In this document: piece by piece, positions 34,149 through 41,783 of the stretch
How positions within the stretch are numbered: position 1 is the first letter of the stretch
How the letters are laid out: each line of letters starts with the position of its first letter
Origin: Candidatus Fermentithermobacillaceae bacterium
GTDB taxonomy: Bacteria; Bacillota; Sulfobacillia; Fermentithermobacillales; DUSS01
DNA: 56,343 bases
Reading direction: 5' to 3'
Assembly (NCBI GenBank): GCA_020725645.1
Contig: DYEQ01000002.1
Span: forward strand, 1 to 56,343
Notes under the pieces: generated by a model
Databases searched by the model: none
What the model was told of the DNA's origin: nothing
What the model saw: the letters and a program-made list of their open reading frames with translations, nothing else
Made by a program: the position numbers and the translations under genes

Positions 34149-34817
34149 TTGCGACTTCTTCTGGCCGACGACGATGAAGTGCTCCTAAAGGGGCTGAAAC
34201 GCACTCTCACCTCCGCCGGCTACGAGGTGATGACGTGCACCAATGGATCGGAGGTCATCTCAAAAGTGGAAGAAGACGACCCCGATCTCGTGGTTCTGGA
34301 TATCATGCTTCCCGGCAAGGACGGTCTGTCGGTCCTCAAAGAAATCAGGGAGAGATATCCGGACCTGCCCGTCATAATGCTTACGGCGAGGTCGGAATAC
34401 GTAGATCGAGTCGTCGGCCTCGAGATGGGGGCGGACGATTACGTTTCCAAACCCTTCAGCGTGAGAGAGCTGGAGGCCAGGATAAAGGCGGTTACCCGGC
34501 GGGCCTCGCGGACGAAGAAGTCTCAAATCAGGGTCGGGGATATTCTGGTAGACCTTACCGGCAAGAGGGTATGGAAGGGAACCCGGGAAATCTTCCTCAC
34601 CCCGAAGGAGTTTGAAATCCTGTCGGTGCTGTTTAAGAACAGGGGAGTGGTTTTCAGCAGGGAAAAACTTCTGGAGATTTGCTGGGGTTATGAATTTCTC
34701 GGAGACTCCCGGGTGGTGGATATTCAGGTATCGCGCCTGAGAGACAAACTCGAAGACGATCCCAAAAAGCCCCGGTACATCCTGACGAAGCGAGGTTTCG
34801 GTTATTACTGTAGTTGA
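34149..34817 (+). CDS. OmpR/PhoB-type response regulator
   Basis: A 222-residue two-component regulator. The receiver is canonical: ADDDE acidic pair, the phosphoacceptor Asp in LVVLDIMLPGKDG, MLTARSE and YVSKPFS. The winged-helix output domain ends with VVDIQVSRLRDKLEDDPKKP and LTKRGFGYYC. TTG at 34149 is preferred: AAGGAG ends 11 bases earlier and the first strand begins at once; the GTG at 34140 would be only two bases from that site. The partner kinase follows at 34911. Confidence 0.93.
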   Translation: MRLLLADDDEVLLKGLKRTLTSAGYEVMTCTNGSEVISKVEEDDPDLVVLDIMLPGKDGLSVLKEIRERYPDLPVIMLTARSEYVDRVVGLEMGADDYVSKPFSVRELEARIKAVTRRASRTKKSQIRVGDILVDLTGKRVWKGTREIFLTPKEFEILSVLFKNRGVVFSREKLLEICWGYEFLGDSRVVDIQVSRLRDKLEDDPKKPRYILTKRGFGYYCS

Positions 34818-34910
34818 CACACAAACGGGGCACACTGCCCAAGCGAAGAAAGGGGCGCTAAGCAGGTTCCGGCTATTATCGTAGCTAATATGGATAAACG
34901 GAGGCCTCGA

Positions 34911-36443
34911 ATGCTCAGGACTCTCTCGAGACTGCCGGGCGCGTTTTCCCGCAGAAGACCGCTGGGAATGAGATGGCACCTTCTTCTAGGTTACCTGCTG
35001 GTCATATGGGTTACCCTCGCTCTTCTCATGGTATCGCTGTCGAAAATCCTCGAGGCCACGACGATCGGTTCCAGACGAGCATATCTTTACGCCCAGGCCC
35101 ATCTCATAGCATCTGCGATTCGGGCGAGGGGCGGCCCCTCTGTGGCCAGGCTCAGCGCCATCGGAGGCATCCCACTTCAGGGGCGGGTGCTTGTGCTGGA
35201 CGGCGGCGGGCGGGTCCTGGAAGATTCGGCAGCTGATCCCGAAATGCTGGGCAAGGTCCTGGGCTTGCCGGAGGTAAGAGAATCTCTTCAAGGGAGGGAA
35301 TCATCCAACACGTACTACCTCCCGGATGGAAGCTTCGTCATGTACGTAGCCGTACCGTCTTCCTGGGACGAGCGCGGAGGAGCTGTGTTCATCGCCCAAG
35401 ATCTCGGCGACGTAGTAGCCCAGTACAGAAGTATCATGACGATGGTACTCACAGGGGGCGTTCTGGCTTCCGCAGCCGCGCTTTTGGTTGCTTGGGCCAT
35501 TTCGAATTTGGTGGCCGGACCTGTGCTGGAACTGGCACGCAATGCCCGCCGCGTAGCAGCGGGGCGCCTGGATGTGAGAGTGGAACCCAGGGGCCCCCTC
35601 GAGACCAGGACGCTGGGAGAAGCCTTTAACTTCATGGCCGAAGAAGTGGAAAAAACCATCGCCGGTCACGAACAGTTCCTGGTGGCGGCCGCTCATGAAC
35701 TGAGGTCGCCCCTGACTTCCATGTCGGTCCTGCTGGAGTCCATGAAACTAAAGCCCCCAGCTCCCGAAGAATTGCCTGAGCTCCTCGATGACCTGGAGTC
35801 GGGAGTCAGGTCGCTATCGAGGGTTTCCGAAGGGATCCTCGACCTCCTCCGGGTGACGGCGAAGCCTGCTGAGACGAAGGGATGTAAGAGAAAAGACCTG
35901 ATAGGGATCGTCGGCGAGGCCCTGGCCGACAGGACCGTCCTCATTAAGGAGAAAAACCTGGCGCTGGATAAAGATGTTCGTATCCCGGGTCAGGCATGGA
36001 TTTCCCTTGACCCGGTTCTCGTGCGGCTGGTGGTGTCAAACCTGATAGATAACGCGCTCAAGTTCACTCCGGCGGGGGGGCGCGTGAAGGTAACTCTCGT
36101 GGCGGAAGGCTGGAGCTTCTCAGGAGAACGCGGGCTTTTGCAAAGAAATGAGCACGCGCCTGGAGGCGACCTCCCTCAGACAAGCGACCTTGTTTTTGAA
36201 GTGACCGATACCGGCCCCGGCATCGCTCCTGAGCACATCCCGAGGATATTTGAGAGGTTTTACCGGGTTGACCAGGCCAGAAGGCGGACGACGGGAGGTA
36301 CGGGCCTGGGACTCGCCATCGTAAAGGAAGCGTGCAACAAGTCCGGAGGCGTCGTAACCGTGGAAAGCGAACCGGGAAAGGGCTCGACCTTTCGAGTCAC
36401 CTGGAGGAACGTCGTACGTTTCGAGGGTTGCGGTAAGATGTAA
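34911..36443 (+). CDS. Membrane sensor histidine kinase with HAMP domain
   Basis: A 510-residue kinase, partner of the upstream regulator. Helix 1 (LLLGYLLVIWVTLALLMVSL) and helix 2 (MTMVLTGGVLASAAALLVAW, about residue 180) bracket an outside sensor domain of about 120 residues. A HAMP segment follows, then the H-box FLVAAAHELRSPLTSM, N-box SNLIDNALKFTPAGG, G1 VTDTGPGIAPEH, and TTGGTGLGLAIVKE. Start: ATG at 34911 has GGAGG six bases upstream; ATG at 34890 is possible. The signal is not known; the sensor is small and may be PAS/CACHE-like. Confidence 0.92.
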   Translation: MLRTLSRLPGAFSRRRPLGMRWHLLLGYLLVIWVTLALLMVSLSKILEATTIGSRRAYLYAQAHLIASAIRARGGPSVARLSAIGGIPLQGRVLVLDGGGRVLEDSAADPEMLGKVLGLPEVRESLQGRESSNTYYLPDGSFVMYVAVPSSWDERGGAVFIAQDLGDVVAQYRSIMTMVLTGGVLASAAALLVAWAISNLVAGPVLELARNARRVAAGRLDVRVEPRGPLETRTLGEAFNFMAEEVEKTIAGHEQFLVAAAHELRSPLTSMSVLLESMKLKPPAPEELPELLDDLESGVRSLSRVSEGILDLLRVTAKPAETKGCKRKDLIGIVGEALADRTVLIKEKNLALDKDVRIPGQAWISLDPVLVRLVVSNLIDNALKFTPAGGRVKVTLVAEGWSFSGERGLLQRNEHAPGGDLPQTSDLVFEVTDTGPGIAPEHIPRIFERFYRVDQARRRTTGGTGLGLAIVKEACNKSGGVVTVESEPGKGSTFRVTWRNVVRFEGCGKM

Positions 36444-36456
36444 GGAGGTAGGGGCA

Positions 36457-36777
36457 ATGGAGGACGCCAAGTGGGACATCAAGGTGAGTTCCAAGGGGCA
36501 GATAACCCTTCCCAAGCGGATTCGTGACATCATGATGGTTCGCGAGGGTGACCATCTCGAGGCCGTGATAAAAGGCGACTCGGTGGTGCTGACAAAGAAG
36601 AACGATCTGAGCGACAGCGAGCAAATGCGGCTCTTTGCCGCGAGAATGCTGAGCGAACTGGGATACGGTGACCCGGCTTCCCGGGTTCAGATAGGTGCGC
36701 GTGCTGTTAGGGAGAAGATACCGCGGCTGCCTGTCGACCTGACTAGTCGGATTCGGGAGGAGCGGGAGAAATCGTGA
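36457..36777 (+). CDS. AbrB/SpoVT-like antitoxin (VapB type)
   Basis: A 106-residue protein with an N-terminal AbrB swapped-hairpin DNA-binding domain: KVSSKGQITLPKRIRDIM and GDHLEAVIKGDSVVLTKK. The C-terminal half should wrap the toxin. A strong TAAGGAGG site lies upstream. The stop overlaps the toxin start by four bases (GTGA), the classic antitoxin-toxin arrangement. It likely represses its own promoter. Confidence 0.88.
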   Translation: MEDAKWDIKVSSKGQITLPKRIRDIMMVREGDHLEAVIKGDSVVLTKKNDLSDSEQMRLFAARMLSELGYGDPASRVQIGARAVREKIPRLPVDLTSRIREEREKS

Positions 36778-37214
36778 CCACGTATTTCCTGGATACGAGC
36801 GCTTTCCTCAGACGGTACTTGAATGAAAAGGGCTCTGATGTTGTGGACAGCATTTTCGAGAAGCCCTGTTCTAGGTATATATCTGCTGTCGGACTTATCG
36901 AAACCTACTCCAATATCCAGCGCCTGTACTCGGTCGATAAACTTCTGACCCTTGAGCAACACCGGTTGTTGTGTTCCTCCATATCCGATGTAGAATCGGG
37001 CCGTGTATCAGTGACCGGCGCATCGCCGGCGCACATCGATGCCGCGGTACGAATTCTCATTCGGCAATACGTGACCACCGTGGATGCCCTCCAGCTAGCT
37101 ACAGTCCAGCTGCTTGGGCCAAGTGCCATATTAGTCTCGTCCGACGAGAAGATGAATAAACTGGCCCGGGAGTTGGGCATTTCCACCCTGGATCCAAACA
37201 CTGAGCAAGCGTAA
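36774..37214 (+). CDS. PIN domain toxin (VapC-like)
   Basis: A 146-residue PIN ribonuclease. First acidic residue in TTYFLDTSAFLRRYL, second in SAVGLIETYSN, third in TTVDALQLATV, and the last in LVSSDEKMNKLARELG; these match the four-residue PIN active site. Toxins of this type cut tRNA or rRNA when released from the antitoxin. GTG at 36774 overlaps the antitoxin stop. The gene is followed by a scar that contains pieces of a second pair. Confidence 0.88.
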   Translation: MTTYFLDTSAFLRRYLNEKGSDVVDSIFEKPCSRYISAVGLIETYSNIQRLYSVDKLLTLEQHRLLCSSISDVESGRVSVTGASPAHIDAAVRILIRQYVTTVDALQLATVQLLGPSAILVSSDEKMNKLARELGISTLDPNTEQA

Positions 37215-37227
37215 GGAGGTTACCAGC

Positions 37228-37365
37228 TTGAAGTACCTCTTTATTCTGAACGACCCACCTTATGGTACTGAGCGGTCTAACAATGCTCTCAGTCTGATAA
37301 ATCCCCTTGCCCAGATAGAAGGCGTAGAGATAAGGGTCTTTCTGATGGAACGGGAGAAACGGTGA
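37228..37365 (+). pseudogene. Truncated DsrE-family gene, 45 codons
   Basis: TAAGGAGG then TTG at 37228 start a frame reading KYLFILNDPPYGTERSNNAL and IEGVEIRVFLM, which is the beginning of DsrE/DsrF-like sulfur-relay proteins (normally about 110-120 residues). After FLM the text changes to EREKR and stops, exactly like the end of the antitoxin gene at 36757-36777. So the frame was cut and joined to a copy of the antitoxin/toxin junction. No catalytic Cys is left. Confidence 0.7.
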
Positions 37366-37400
37366 CGACGTGTTTTATCGATATCAGTGCTTTGTTTAAA
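37362..37400 (+). pseudogene. Fragment of a second PIN-toxin gene start
   Basis: GTG at 37362 overlaps the stop before it by GTGA, as in the intact pair. The frame begins TTCFIDISALFKER, parallel to TTYFLDTSAFLRRY of the toxin gene, and then loses similarity. Only about 13 codons are recognisable, so the copy is dead. Nothing is recognised between here and the lipoprotein gene at 37535. Confidence 0.55.
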
Positions 37401-37534
37401 GAGCGAGGAATGCCGATTACGAATGTCGGGCTTAAGAAAAAGATCGATAGTTACAAAATCGATACATCGGGAAGCAGCATCGAAAAATCGCCCGGACATA
37501 ATGGTGCCAAATCGAAAAGGGAGGTCAATTTACG

Positions 37535-38392
37535 ATGCAAAAAACCGCAATGCGGCGTGGTTTCAAGGCCAGGTTCGCCTGGATGGGCGGCGTCGCCGTG
37601 TCCCTGATGCTGGCGGCTCTAATGCTCGCGGGCTGTATGCCTGCAGCTTCAGGCGGTACGCCGACACAGCCCGTAAGCCCGGTACCGTCCAAAGACACGG
37701 TCACCCTCACCCTGTACTTCGGGGATGACCAGGCGATGGAAGTCCTTCCAGAGCGCCGGGCGGTGGAGGTTCCGAGCGATCCGTCCCAAAGGCCGCCCCT
37801 TTACACCCTGGTCGTTCAGGAGTTGTTGAAGGGACCCGCGGATCCTCTTCTCAGGAAGACGCTTCCGCCGGAAGCTAAGCTCCTCTCAATTCAAGTGACG
37901 GATGGACTGGCGCTGGTGAACTTTTCAAAGGAACTCCAGACCAAGCACTGGGGAGGAAGCGCCGGAGAGGCGATGACCCTTCTTTCCCTGGTCAACTCGC
38001 TGACGGAGCTTCCGGAGATTCAAAAGGTCCAGATTCTGGTGGAAGGCAAGAAGATCGAGACGCTGGCAGGTCATTTTGAGACCATGGAGCCTTTGACGCG
38101 GTCCGTACGTACCGGCGACTTCTTCACCAGCGAAGAAAGGGCCAAGGCGCTACAGGACAGGGTAGATAAGGGTCAAGAATCCTGGCGCAAAGACCCTCTG
38201 GAAGTCGCGAAGAGAGAGTCGGGCGCCAAGGGGCTTCTCTCCAATCTCGAGTACAAACTGGTCTCGAAGGAATCCGGCAAGGCCACGGTCACGGTGGAGT
38301 ACAAGGGTAAGACTTACGTCGTCGTGCTGGGCCAGCCCCAGAAGCAGGGAGACCAGGGCATCTGGGTGATCAAGAGCATCGAAAAAAAGTAA
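37535..38392 (+). CDS. GerMN domain lipoprotein
   Basis: A 285-residue exported lipoprotein. The signal peptide has a basic start, a hydrophobic core (residues 17-32) and the lipobox LMLAGC, so it is anchored outside the membrane. A short Ser/Thr/Pro linker leads to a GerMN domain: VTLTLYFGDDQAMEV, LYTLVVQELLKGP, LLSIQVTDGLALVNFSKEL, LTELPEIQKVQILVEGKKIE. The C-terminal 90 residues are a separate beta domain (EYKLVSKESGKATVTVEYKG). In spore formers GerM-type proteins act at the developing spore or in germination; the C-terminal part is not of that type. GGGAGG lies ten bases before the ATG. A terminator follows. Confidence 0.88.
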   Translation: MQKTAMRRGFKARFAWMGGVAVSLMLAALMLAGCMPAASGGTPTQPVSPVPSKDTVTLTLYFGDDQAMEVLPERRAVEVPSDPSQRPPLYTLVVQELLKGPADPLLRKTLPPEAKLLSIQVTDGLALVNFSKELQTKHWGGSAGEAMTLLSLVNSLTELPEIQKVQILVEGKKIETLAGHFETMEPLTRSVRTGDFFTSEERAKALQDRVDKGQESWRKDPLEVAKRESGAKGLLSNLEYKLVSKESGKATVTVEYKGKTYVVVLGQPQKQGDQGIWVIKSIEKK

Positions 38393-38408
38393 GTTTCACG
38401 GCATGAGG

Positions 38409-38468
38409 GCCGGCTGCTTAAGCCAATCACGCGGTCCGTGTGCTGTAAGCAGCCGGCTGCTTCATTTT
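38409..38468 (+). terminator. Terminator after the GerMN gene
   Basis: GCCGGCTGCTTA (38409-38420) pairs perfectly with TAAGCAGCCGGC (38446-38457); the loop is 25 bases. TGCTTCATTTTC follows. The tail is moderately T-rich. It isolates the lipoprotein gene from the MATE gene. Confidence 0.65.
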
Positions 38469-38589
38469 CGGATGCGCGTTCCGCTAGGTTTGATACTATT
38501 TCCTGTTCCAACGGGAAAAAGGGATTTTCTTTCGCATGACGAAACATACAAGAGTTTCGTCTTGACCTATTAGGAGGAACTGTTTCGGC

Positions 38590-39999
38590 ATGGCCGAGGA
38601 GCGGAATTCGGAGGTCGTTTACAGATCAAAGGCAGTGTTACGACCCGAGCAAATGGAGTCGAAGGGTCTTGTGCGTCGCGCGATTTTATCCCTGGCCGGG
38701 CCCGTCATCGTGGAGCAGATTCTTTCCATGTTCGTCCAGGTAGTAGATGCAGCTATGGTCGGACGCCTCGGTGCGGAGGTCGTAGCCGGGATTTCGCTGA
38801 GCTTCCAACCGATGATGCTTGTGTCCGGCATCTTCGGAGGCATTGCCGTGGGAAACACGGTTCTGGTGGCGAGATCGGTCGGAGCGGGGGACCGTTCGAC
38901 CGCTTCGGACACCGCCCGGCAATCCCTCTTGATTGGGTCCCTCCTTGCCCTTGTGCTGAGCGTCCCCGGTTGGTTTTTTGCTCCAAAGGTGATCTCGCTC
39001 ATGGGTGCCGAGGGAGAAGCTCTTAGAAGGGGAGCGGCGTACTTCCGGTGGCTTATCCCCGGCGCACCATTCATGCTGGCATCGTTCATCGCAGCGGGCT
39101 CTTTGAGAGGTGCTGGAGATACAGTGACGCCCATGGTGGTCAACGCCGCTTCCAACGTACTGAATGTGGGTTTGAACTGGGTGTTGATCTGGGGCAAACT
39201 CGGTATGCCCAGGCTGGAGGAACGAGGCGCCGCCATTGCCACCAGCAGCTCGCGGTTCCTCGCCTTTCTCGCTCTGGTCCTGGTGATGTCTCGGGCGAGG
39301 AGCGTCGTGCGTCTCTCCTGGCGTAATCCTAGGGAGGCCGTCCGAATCGATTGGCCACTCGTGCAGAGGATATTCCGCATAGGGCTTCCGGCTGCGGCCG
39401 AGAGGATGGTCATGTCGGGAGCGCAACTCGTTTACGCTCGCACCGTAGCCTCTCTGGGGATGATTGCCTACGCTGCACACGCCGTCAGCTTGAATGCGGA
39501 ATCCATCTCGTTCATGCCAGCTTTCGGATTCGCTACGGCGGCATCCACGATGGTAGGTCAGAACCTGGGCGCTAAGCAGCCCCGGGCTGCGGCGGTGTCG
39601 GCGTGGGAGTGCTGGAAAATGGCGCTTTTGGTCATGGGGACTATGGGGGTTCTCTTTGCACTGTTTCCGACGGCGTTCATGAAGATATTCACCGATGACG
39701 TTCGAGTCTTTCCGTTCGCCTATATGACCATGAGGGTCATGGGATACGTGCAATTCCCCGAATCTATCGGTTTCGTTCTGGGCGGTGCTTTGAGGGGCGC
39801 CGGAGATACTCGATCCATTCTCATTTACACGATCATCGGTGCATGGGGCGTCCGCGTCGGGCTTGCCCTGCTCTTCGTTACCGTGTTTAAATGGGGACTT
39901 CTGGGCGCTTGGCTTGCGATGGCCTTCGACTGGACCATCAGAGCTGTCCTCATGTTCTGGCGGTGGAACAGCGGGAAGTGGCAGCACATCACGGTGTAA
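38590..39999 (+). CDS. MATE family efflux transporter
   Basis: A 469-residue membrane protein with twelve helices in two similar halves, the normal size. Typical points are LAGPVIVEQILSMFVQVVDA, AMVGRLGAEVVAGISLSF, and in both halves the GALRGAGDT / GSLRGAGDT motif (AAGSLRGAGDTVTPM and LGGALRGAGDTRSI). It exports drugs or cationic metabolites, driven by Na+ or H+. The start ATG at 38590 has AGGAGG about 12 bases upstream. Confidence 0.93.
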   Translation: MAEERNSEVVYRSKAVLRPEQMESKGLVRRAILSLAGPVIVEQILSMFVQVVDAAMVGRLGAEVVAGISLSFQPMMLVSGIFGGIAVGNTVLVARSVGAGDRSTASDTARQSLLIGSLLALVLSVPGWFFAPKVISLMGAEGEALRRGAAYFRWLIPGAPFMLASFIAAGSLRGAGDTVTPMVVNAASNVLNVGLNWVLIWGKLGMPRLEERGAAIATSSSRFLAFLALVLVMSRARSVVRLSWRNPREAVRIDWPLVQRIFRIGLPAAAERMVMSGAQLVYARTVASLGMIAYAAHAVSLNAESISFMPAFGFATAASTMVGQNLGAKQPRAAAVSAWECWKMALLVMGTMGVLFALFPTAFMKIFTDDVRVFPFAYMTMRVMGYVQFPESIGFVLGGALRGAGDTRSILIYTIIGAWGVRVGLALLFVTVFKWGLLGAWLAMAFDWTIRAVLMFWRWNSGKWQHITV

Positions 40000-40156
40000 A
40001 TTCCGCATTCGCGCGTCTGGGAATGCCGGGTCGCGCATCAGGTCAATCGTCGTGTTGGCAGAGGTAGCGATTTCAGAAAGCTGACGCGAGACGGGTGGTC
40101 GTCGTGTGCCACCATGGCCGTCAAGGATAATCGTTGTAAGGAGGAACTCAGTTACC

Positions 40157-41137
40157 ATGCCGGTTCATACCTACGAAGATAGCCGAATGATGAACGCGAA
40201 ACAGGTGCATGCCGGATCGGGGCGTGGCGACACGAATCGTCCGCAACCGGCTGCGCGGAAACTGTCCGGGATATTCGCCCCGATTCCCACCCCGTTTGTA
40301 AATGAGGAGATAGCATACGACAAGCTCGAGTCGAATCTCCAGCGGTGGGCCCGAACCAGGCTCGCAGGTATAGTGGTCCTGGGCTCCAACGGCGAGGCAC
40401 CTTTCCTCGAAGAGGATGAAAAGGTGAATCTCGTTTCCTTCTGCAGGCGTCATTTCCCGGCTGACAAGGCGGTGATCGCGGGAACGGGTTGCGAAAGCAC
40501 GCGGGCCACCATTCGTTTGACGAGGCGGTGTGCGGATACCGGGGTCGAGGCTGTGCTCGTCATATCACCCCACTATTTCAAAGCATCCATGAACGCAGAA
40601 GCCCTCGAAAGGTTTTATCAGGAAGTGGCGGATGCCTCGCCTGTGCCGGTGCTCATCTACAACATGCCGTCCAACACCGGGCTGAATCTACCGTCGTCTC
40701 TCGTGACGCGTTTTTCCCGGCACCCCAACATTACCGGCATCAAGGATTCAAGCGGGAACATAGTCCAGATAGCGGAGATCATCGCCAACGCACCATCCGA
40801 CTTTTCGGTATTCGCCGGGTCGGCGAGTTTCCTCTTGCCTTCGCTTGTTCTGGGAGCTCGGGGCGGGACTCTAGCTGCCGCCAACGTAATCCCTGACATC
40901 TGTGCGGAGATTTACGAACTGGCGCTTGCCGGCAGATTCGAGGAAGCTTCGGTACTTCAAAAGAAGATCCTGCGGCTCAACGCCGCTGTCACCTCCAGGT
41001 TCGGGGTGGCCGGCCTCAAGGCGGCGCTGGATATGATCGGGTATTACGGCGGTCCGCCCCGGAGGCCTATCTTGCCGTTGGGGGATGCGGAAAAGGTGGA
41101 GATCCGCTCCATTTTGGGGGAGCTTGGGCTAATCTGA
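40157..41137 (+). CDS. DapA-family aldolase (dihydrodipicolinate synthase/4-hydroxy-2-oxoglutarate aldolase-like)
   Basis: A 326-residue TIM-barrel lyase. The Schiff-base Lys is in ITGIKDSSGN, the Tyr in LIYNMPSNTG, and the pyruvate pocket in VVLGSNGEAPFL. It has about 30 extra residues at the N-terminus. The second catalytic features (TGCEST instead of the usual TG) fit the broader family rather than true DapA, so it may cleave 4-hydroxy-2-oxoglutarate or a related keto acid. ATG at 40157 is chosen, AAGGAGG lying 12 bases upstream. It stands alone. Confidence 0.85.
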   Translation: MPVHTYEDSRMMNAKQVHAGSGRGDTNRPQPAARKLSGIFAPIPTPFVNEEIAYDKLESNLQRWARTRLAGIVVLGSNGEAPFLEEDEKVNLVSFCRRHFPADKAVIAGTGCESTRATIRLTRRCADTGVEAVLVISPHYFKASMNAEALERFYQEVADASPVPVLIYNMPSNTGLNLPSSLVTRFSRHPNITGIKDSSGNIVQIAEIIANAPSDFSVFAGSASFLLPSLVLGARGGTLAAANVIPDICAEIYELALAGRFEEASVLQKKILRLNAAVTSRFGVAGLKAALDMIGYYGGPPRRPILPLGDAEKVEIRSILGELGLI

Positions 41138-41388
41138 GCTCGACCTCACCGAACCGCATAGGATGTCTCGAAAGCTTTCTGCTCAGAGGTGTCCTATCCT
41201 GTATGACGGATAGTGCTTTCCGCAGTGGTTCTGGCGAGGGGCAGCAACGCCGTACATGACCTCTTGAAGAAGATGAATCCGCCCAAAGAGGGTGCATTGC
41301 GTATGTGGTAAACGGTATATCGGCCGCAGATGACTTCAATCTCTTGTTCTGATTCCGAACCGATTGTGAATCTGGTGCTTCGATTCTG
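41138..41388. other. Intergenic region after the aldolase gene
   Basis: No gene recognised. A short inverted repeat CTATCC...GGATAG occurs near 41190-41210. The next defined element is a terminator-like hairpin at 41389. Confidence 0.4.
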
Positions 41389-41411
41389 AACCTCCTGGTC
41401 GAGGTTTTTTC
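41389..41411 (+). terminator. Terminator-like hairpin upstream of the feo locus
   Basis: AACCTC (41389-41394) and GAGGTT (41401-41406) enclose CTGGTC and are followed by TTTTCTC. The stem is only six bases but perfect and has a T-run. It may end the aldolase transcript. Confidence 0.5.
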
Positions 41412-41549
41412 TCTAAACTTCTCCCTCGGAAGCCAGGGGGTAGATGCTCAGTTGTCCGTACATGCCTTTAACCAGTACACCCTCTCTTCGAGAGAACGTC
41501 CCCGGGGTGTAGAGCATTTCTTCGGGTGCCCCTTCTTTTCTTGGACCAG

Positions 41550-41577
41550 TTGCGTTTGCTAACAGGAAATCTATAAT
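41550..41577 (+). promoter_or_regulatory. Probable promoter of feoBA
   Basis: TATAAT at 41572-41577 is a perfect -10 box. TTGCGT at 41550-41555 is an acceptable -35 box with 16 bases between. The expected start of transcription, near 41584, falls just before the DtxR-like palindrome. Confidence 0.6.
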
Positions 41578-41586
41578 AGGAGGTGA

Positions 41587-41602
41587 GTTAGGTAGGCCTA
41601 AC
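41587..41602 (+). promoter_or_regulatory. DtxR/IdeR-like iron operator upstream of feoB
   Basis: GTTAGG (41587-41592), TAGG, CCTAAC (41597-41602): a perfect 6-bp inverted repeat with a 4-base centre, close to the DtxR/IdeR half-site TTAGG. It lies ten bases after the -10 box, where a bound repressor would block transcription. Iron-loaded DtxR-type repressors control feo genes in related bacteria. The regulator gene is not in this window. Confidence 0.6.
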
Positions 41603-41654
41603 TTTGAGCTACCGGCACCGGCGGGAACCCTAAGGGGACAGGAGCGGCCGGTCA

Positions 41655-41783
41655 GTGTGCCCTGTCATGAAAGGATGCTTATTGGAAATAGAAAGCTGCA
41701 GTGGGTGTGACAAAACCATTGCCGGTTCGGTGACAGGAGGGGGTGGAGAACGGTGGAAGTCGCAACAGATGATGCTGCTATGA
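41655..41783 (+). CDS. Possible 42-residue Cys-containing protein before FeoB
   Basis: A short frame from GTG at 41655 (AGGAG ten bases upstream) to TGA at 41783, overlapping the feoB start by 31 bases. It begins VCPVMKGCLLEIESCSGCDK, with four Cys, two in CSGC, and then turns Gly-rich. Alternative start ATG at 41667. Small Cys proteins accompany FeoB in other Bacillota, but this one is not like those I know. It may only be a leader peptide that couples translation, or chance. Confidence 0.3.
   Translation: MCPVMKGCLLEIESCSGCDKTIAGSVTGGGGERWKSQQMMLL

Noticed and set aside
38686-40158. 490-codon minus-strand frame
   Set aside because: Antisense shadow of the MATE gene, with His/Arg/Pro-rich composition typical of shadow frames.
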